From the NCBI GenBank assembly GCA_028700975.1, contig JAQVRQ010000002.1, positions 7,528 to 45,204 on the forward strand: DNA of 37,677 bases, in the 5' to 3' direction. This document shows positions 34,397-37,677 of the stretch, in pieces (within the stretch, counting starts at the first letter, position 1; each line of letters begins with the position of its first letter). This stretch comes from Bacteroidales bacterium (GTDB taxonomy: Bacteria; Bacteroidota; Bacteroidia; Bacteroidales; UBA932). The position numbers were made by a program, and so were the translations under genes. A model generated the notes under the pieces. That model saw only the letters and a list, made by a program, of their open reading frames with translations, had not been told where the DNA came from and made no database searches.

Positions 34397-35347
34397 TTAA
34401 AAAATAAAGCTTGTACTTATGGATTTGTAATTATACACTTTGTCGATAACGTCGCCAAATATTTCAGCTACTGAAAGCACCTTAATTTTTGATGTCTCCT
34501 CATCCGGATTTGGAATAAAAGGAATGGTATCAGAAATTATCACCTCTTTAAGAGCGCTATTAGCAATTCTCTCAATTGCGGGTCCGGAGAGCACAGCGTG
34601 TGTAGCAAGTGCCCTTACGCTCAATGCGCCCTTTTCCATTAACATATCTGCAGCCTTAGTGATTGTACCGGCTGTATCAATCATATCATCAATTATGATA
34701 ATATTTTTACCCTCAACATCCCCGATAGCGGTCATAGAACCTACTACATTTGCCTTCTCCCTTGATTTATGGCAAATAATAAGCGGACAGCCTAATATTC
34801 TGGAATATGCATTAGCTCTTTTTGCGCCACCCATATCGGGAGCTGCTATAGACATATTTTCTAGCTTAAGATCTCTCAGATATGGGAGGAATATTGAGCT
34901 GGCATAGATATGATCAACCGGGATATCAAAAAATCCCTGAATCTGGTCTGCGTGAAGATCCGCAGTCATTACCCTATCGCATCCGGAGGCTTCAAGGAGA
35001 TTTGCAACCATTTTAGCTCCTATAGGAACCCTTGGTCGATCCTTTCTATCCTGTCTGGCCCAGCCAAAGTAAGGCATTACGGCAATTACCTTATATGCAG
35101 ATGCTCTTTTAGCTGCATCTATCATTAATAGCAGTTCAAATATGTTCTCTACGGGAGGTATAGTGCTTTGAACAATAAAGACTGTTGCACCTCTTACACT
35201 CTCTTCAAGCGCCGGCTGAAACTCTCCATCGCTAAAAACTGTTACTGATGACCTACCCAGTTCAAGGCCCAAAGAACTGGCAATTTTCTCTGCAAGATAT
35301 CTGGAGCTTCTGCAGGAGAAAATTTTAATCTGATGTTGATGATCCAT
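34397..35347 (-). CDS. prs: Ribose-phosphate pyrophosphokinase
   Basis: This 316-residue PRPP synthase begins with IKIFSCRSSRYLAEKIASSLG; the start at 35347 (MDHQHQIK) is preferred over 35383, which would overlap engB. It carries MPYFGWARQDRKDRPRVPIGAKMVANLL near residue 90-118, the catalytic KSREKANVVG loop and the PRPP-binding motif IIIDDMIDTAGTI. PRPP feeds hpt and NAD synthesis; nadE follows after 2 bases. Confidence 0.95.
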   Translation of the reverse strand: MDHQHQIKIFSCRSSRYLAEKIASSLGLELGRSSVTVFSDGEFQPALEESVRGATVFIVQSTIPPVENIFELLLMIDAAKRASAYKVIAVMPYFGWARQDRKDRPRVPIGAKMVANLLEASGCDRVMTADLHADQIQGFFDIPVDHIYASSIFLPYLRDLKLENMSIAAPDMGGAKRANAYSRILGCPLIICHKSREKANVVGSMTAIGDVEGKNIIIIDDMIDTAGTITKAADMLMEKGALSVRALATHAVLSGPAIERIANSALKEVIISDTIPFIPNPDEETSKIKVLSVAEIFGDVIDKVYNYKSISTSFIF

Positions 35348-35357
35348 TATTATGTTT

Positions 35358-35954
35358 TTATTTTCTGTCCAATATTGATTCAATATAAGAGAGCACCTCT
35401 TCTCTTCCCATACCTGTTTCGGCAGAGGAGATGAAAATTTTAGGAAGCTCCTCCCAATATTCGAGCAAAACCTTTGAGTTCTCCTCTACTCTTTTATTAA
35501 GAGCAACCTTGCCAAGCTTGTCTCCCTTTGTGAATATTATTGCAAAGGGAACCTCAGCTTTGCCCAATTCTATTAAAAAGTTAAGGTCAATCTTCTGAAT
35601 CTCGTGTCTGGAGTCCAACAACACAAATAGAAGCTGAAGCTCCTGAGATTCATTAATATAATTTTGATTTATCTCACTCAGCCCCTTTCTGTCCTTTTTG
35701 GATATTTTTGCATAACCATATCCCGGCAAATCTACCAAGTACCAGGAGTCGTTAATTAAAAAGTGATTTACCAACTGTGTTTTGCCCGGGGTTGATGACG
35801 TGTGAGCCAGTTTACCCTGTTTACACAATGCATTTATAAGCGATGATTTACCAACATTGGACCTGCCAATGAAAGCAAACTCAGGCAATCTGAGGGAGGG
35901 CTTATCACTTACTCTCCCGGAGCTGCCGGAAAATACCGCTTTACTAATTTTCAT
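35358..35954 (-). CDS. engB: Ribosome biogenesis GTPase EngB (YihA/YsxC)
   Basis: This 198-residue single-domain GTPase has the P-loop GRSNVGKSSLINAL, the DLPGYGYAK G3 motif, the TKGD base-recognition motif and the ISSAETG G5 motif. It acts in 50S maturation. It is the first gene of engB-prs-nadE-small protein-der, with a -7 element 18 bases upstream. Confidence 0.94.
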   Translation of the reverse strand: MKISKAVFSGSSGRVSDKPSLRLPEFAFIGRSNVGKSSLINALCKQGKLAHTSSTPGKTQLVNHFLINDSWYLVDLPGYGYAKISKKDRKGLSEINQNYINESQELQLLFVLLDSRHEIQKIDLNFLIELGKAEVPFAIIFTKGDKLGKVALNKRVEENSKVLLEYWEELPKIFISSAETGMGREEVLSYIESILDRK

Positions 35955-35971
35955 ACTCTGGAATTATGGCG

Positions 35972-35979
35972 CAAAGGTA
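35972..35979 (-). promoter_or_regulatory. -7 promoter element of the engB operon
   Basis: Minus-strand TACCTTTG matches TAnnTTTG. It is 12 bases from the opposite-facing -7 element of xseA, so the promoters overlap. No -33 TTTG was seen. Confidence 0.5.
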
Positions 35980-35991
35980 CAATTTTATGCT

Positions 35992-35999
35992 TATATTTG
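35992..35999 (+). promoter_or_regulatory. -7 promoter element of xseA
   Basis: TATATTTG matches TAnnTTTG; the xseA ATG at 36030 is 30 bases downstream. The upstream in-frame TTG at 35997 lies inside this element, which argues against that start. Confidence 0.5.
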
Positions 36000-36029
36000 T
36001 ATGGTGACCAACAAAAAATCCAAGAGAGT

Positions 36030-37217
36030 ATGAGAGAAGGGAGTAGCATCGGGTTGCTGGAACTGCAGGATGAGATAAAGGAGACACTAGAGAGGGAGTT
36101 AAAAAGAGGTTATTGGGTAAGGGCAGAGATAAGCGAAATAAAACAGCAGTCAACCGGTCACTGCTATTTGGAACTGGTGGAAAGAAAAGAGGGAGAGGAG
36201 AGTATCTCAGCCAGAGCTCAGGGGATTATTTGGGCATCATCATTCAGGATGATAAGACCATATTTCTCATCAACTACGGGAGAGGAGTTATCGCGCGGGA
36301 TGAAAATCTTGGTAAAGGCCCAGGTTCAGTACACTGCGCTTTACGGACTATCACTTATCATCTCAGATATTGATCCATCTTACACAGTGGGTGAGCAGGA
36401 GTTGCAGAGGCAACGAACCATTATGAGGCTTAAAGAGGAGGGGATGTTTGAAATGAACAGCACACTTGAGTTGCCAGCTCTCCCATCAAAAATTGCTATT
36501 ATCTCATCTGAAAATGCAGCAGGGTACAGGGATTTTATTAAACATCTGCACAATAATGAGTATGGATTTAACTTTCAGACTCAGCTCTTCTCCTCCTTAA
36601 TGCAGGGTGCAACAGCTCCTCAGGAGATAATATCCTCTTTGGAAAAAATTGCAGAGAGAGCGGATGAGTTTGATTTGGTTGTTATTGTTAGGGGGGGAGG
36701 CTCTGTTCAGGATCTCTCCTGTTTTGATGATTATGAGCTTGCAGCTAACATTGCCCAGTTTCCTATACCTGTGCTTACCGGTATAGGACACGATCACGAT
36801 TTTCATATAGCAGATATGGTGGCATTCCAGGGACTTAAAACACCAACTGCTACAGCTGATTTTATAATTGAGATATTTGCTTCAGAGGAGCAACATCTCT
36901 CATACATCCTCCAAAGACTCAATTTAGCCATCAGGAATAGAAGTGCCGATGAGCTTGCAGTTATTGATAGGATTGAATCAAAAGTTCATTCAAGGGCAAT
37001 CGAAAGAATCTCCAAAGAGGGATACAAGGTAGAGTTGCTGGTTCAAAGAATTAAGTCTGGTAATCCATTGACTTTGCTAGATAAGGGTTATGCTGTACCA
37101 CTATTAAACGGCAAGAGAATTAAGAGTGTAGAGAGTCTAGCCGAGGGGGGAGATTTAATACTTATTATGGCAGATGGAAAGATTGAGTGTAAAGTTGAAA
37201 AAATTTCAAAAATATGA
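36030..37217 (+). CDS. xseA: Exodeoxyribonuclease VII large subunit
   Basis: This 395-residue catalytic subunit of ExoVII has an N-terminal OB-fold (GYWVRAEISEIKQQSTGHCYLELV), the catalytic core with ISSENAAGYRDFIKHL, VVIVRGGGSVQDLSCFDDYELA and GIGHDHDFHIADMVA, then a short coiled-coil. It is shorter than E. coli XseA (456) because the coiled-coil region is reduced. The start at 36030 is chosen because the upstream in-frame start overlaps the promoter. It overlaps xseB by 4 bases. Confidence 0.93.
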   Translation: MREGSSIGLLELQDEIKETLERELKRGYWVRAEISEIKQQSTGHCYLELVERKEGEESISARAQGIIWASSFRMIRPYFSSTTGEELSRGMKILVKAQVQYTALYGLSLIISDIDPSYTVGEQELQRQRTIMRLKEEGMFEMNSTLELPALPSKIAIISSENAAGYRDFIKHLHNNEYGFNFQTQLFSSLMQGATAPQEIISSLEKIAERADEFDLVVIVRGGGSVQDLSCFDDYELAANIAQFPIPVLTGIGHDHDFHIADMVAFQGLKTPTATADFIIEIFASEEQHLSYILQRLNLAIRNRSADELAVIDRIESKVHSRAIERISKEGYKVELLVQRIKSGNPLTLLDKGYAVPLLNGKRIKSVESLAEGGDLILIMADGKIECKVEKISKI

Positions 37218-37423
37218 AGAAAAAAGAGGCCATAAAGGGAGAGGGGATTGGCTACAGAGAGGCCATTGAAGAGCTGGAAAAGCTGGTTGTAAAGATTGAA
37301 GACCCTTCAACAAATATTGAAGAGATTGCACCACTGGTTAAAAGATCAATGGAGCTCACAGAGATTTGCAGAAGGGAGTTGGGAAGGTACAAAGAGGAGA
37401 TAGATAAATTACAAACAAACTAG
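37214..37423 (+). CDS. xseB: Exodeoxyribonuclease VII small subunit
   Basis: This 69-residue helical protein (YREAIEELEKLVVKIEDPSTNIEEIAPLVKRSMELTEICRRELGRYKEEIDKLQ) matches the XseB family, which binds along the XseA coiled-coil. It overlaps xseA by four bases, and the glgB ATG begins 1 base after its stop, so the three genes are likely cotranscribed. Confidence 0.9.
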   Translation: MKKKEAIKGEGIGYREAIEELEKLVVKIEDPSTNIEEIAPLVKRSMELTEICRRELGRYKEEIDKLQTN

Positions 37424-37424
37424 T

Positions 37425-37677
37425 ATGGAAGAGCTTAAACTTTGGAGAGACGATCCTTGGCTTGAGCCTTGGAAAAGAGATATTTGGAACAGACATCAAG
37501 CTACTGCAATAAGGATGGCCGAGATGGCCGGAGGGGAAAAGCTTGCCGATGCAGCCAATAATCATCTCTACTACTGCTCCCATATTGAGGGAGAAGAGCG
37601 TATTTTCAGAGAGTGGGCTCCAAATGCCACATCTATCCACCTTTTATGTGATAAGAACGGATGGAGAAGAGATTCAG
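37425..37677 (+). CDS. glgB: 1,4-alpha-glucan branching enzyme (3' end outside window)
   Basis: The frame opens with ATG at 37425 and is uninterrupted to the window end, giving 84 residues (MEELKLWRDDPWLEPW..., then NHLYYCSHIEGEERIFREWAPNATSIHLLCDKNGW). The DPWLEP start, the FREWAPNA motif and the (D/N)-x-W region are those of the GlgB N-terminus and its CBM48 domain. It makes alpha-1,6 branches in glycogen. The GH13 catalytic domain is beyond the window, so the assignment rests on the N-terminus only. Confidence 0.82.
   Translation, partial: MEELKLWRDDPWLEPWKRDIWNRHQATAIRMAEMAGGEKLADAANNHLYYCSHIEGEERIFREWAPNATSIHLLCDKNGWRRDS

Noticed and set aside
36001..36033. Ten-codon upstream ORF (MVTNKKSKRV) whose TGA overlaps the xseA ATG
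   Set aside because: Its ATG begins 2 bases after the -7 element, at or before the expected transcription start, so it is probably not in the mRNA; the overlap is likely chance.

Overview
The window is AT-rich chromosomal DNA from a member of the Bacteroidota, most likely order Bacteroidales. Three things point there. The intergenic gaps repeatedly carry the Bacteroidota sigma-ABfr promoter signature (-33 TTTG, -7 TAnnTTTG) and mostly lack Shine-Dalgarno sequences. The gene set includes families typical of the phylum: the rpsU-xerC-hpf run, a DUF5683 gene between parB and mltD, DUF4783, and a 5'-nucleotidase split into two genes. The proteins also carry typical lipoprotein and Sec signal peptides and outer-membrane barrels. 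Nearly all of it is housekeeping sequence. I see no insertion sequence, prophage, CRISPR array, rRNA or tRNA gene, and no gene-free stretch above 150 bases.

Layout. 1-1537 (+): two-gene 5'-nucleotidase, truncated at the window edge. 1527-4191 (-): a MarR regulator, a PlsC-like acyltransferase and an acyl-CoA synthetase. 4335-6011 (+), divergent from the previous block: lipoprotein thioredoxin, a second MarR paralogue, DUF302 and DoxX. 6034-6852 (-): a ferredoxin-like Fe-S protein. 6932-7447 (+): a lipocalin. 7403-9436 (-): urocanate hydratase. 9544-11061 (+): bS21, XerC-type recombinase and hibernation factor. 11069-14810 (-): hpt-adk-obgE-PAP2-lplA. 14881-17365 (+): purE and an HhH/beta-barrel protein. 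17376-25234 (-): cmk-ispH-priA, then parA-parB-DUF5683-mltD. 25293-27384 (+): Ppx/GppA and an NtrC-type response regulator. 27454-27846 (-): DUF4783. 27941-31986 (+): rlmH and a large NtrY-like sensor kinase. 31958-35954 (-): engB-prs-nadE-small Cys-rich membrane protein-der. 36030-37677 (+): xseA-xseB-glgB, truncated.

Functional themes are ribosome assembly and activity (obgE, der, engB, rlmH, rpsU, hpf), nucleotide and cofactor supply (purE, hpt, adk, cmk, prs, nadE, lplA, ispH), chromosome maintenance (parAB, xerC, priA, xseAB) and envelope functions (mltD, DUF5683, PAP2, HhH-barrel, lipocalin).

The less ordinary parts are four. (1) A divergent MarR/thioredoxin/lipid locus has a palindrome between the two promoters and two paralogous MarR proteins sharing two cysteines. 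(2) rpsU and hpf have very strong Shine-Dalgarno sequences in a background that otherwise lacks them. (3) An NtrC-type regulator has no DNA-binding domain and is encoded near a many-spanning NtrY-like kinase. (4) Several divergent promoters are so close that they must overlap. I did not find an unmistakable new defence or mobile system.
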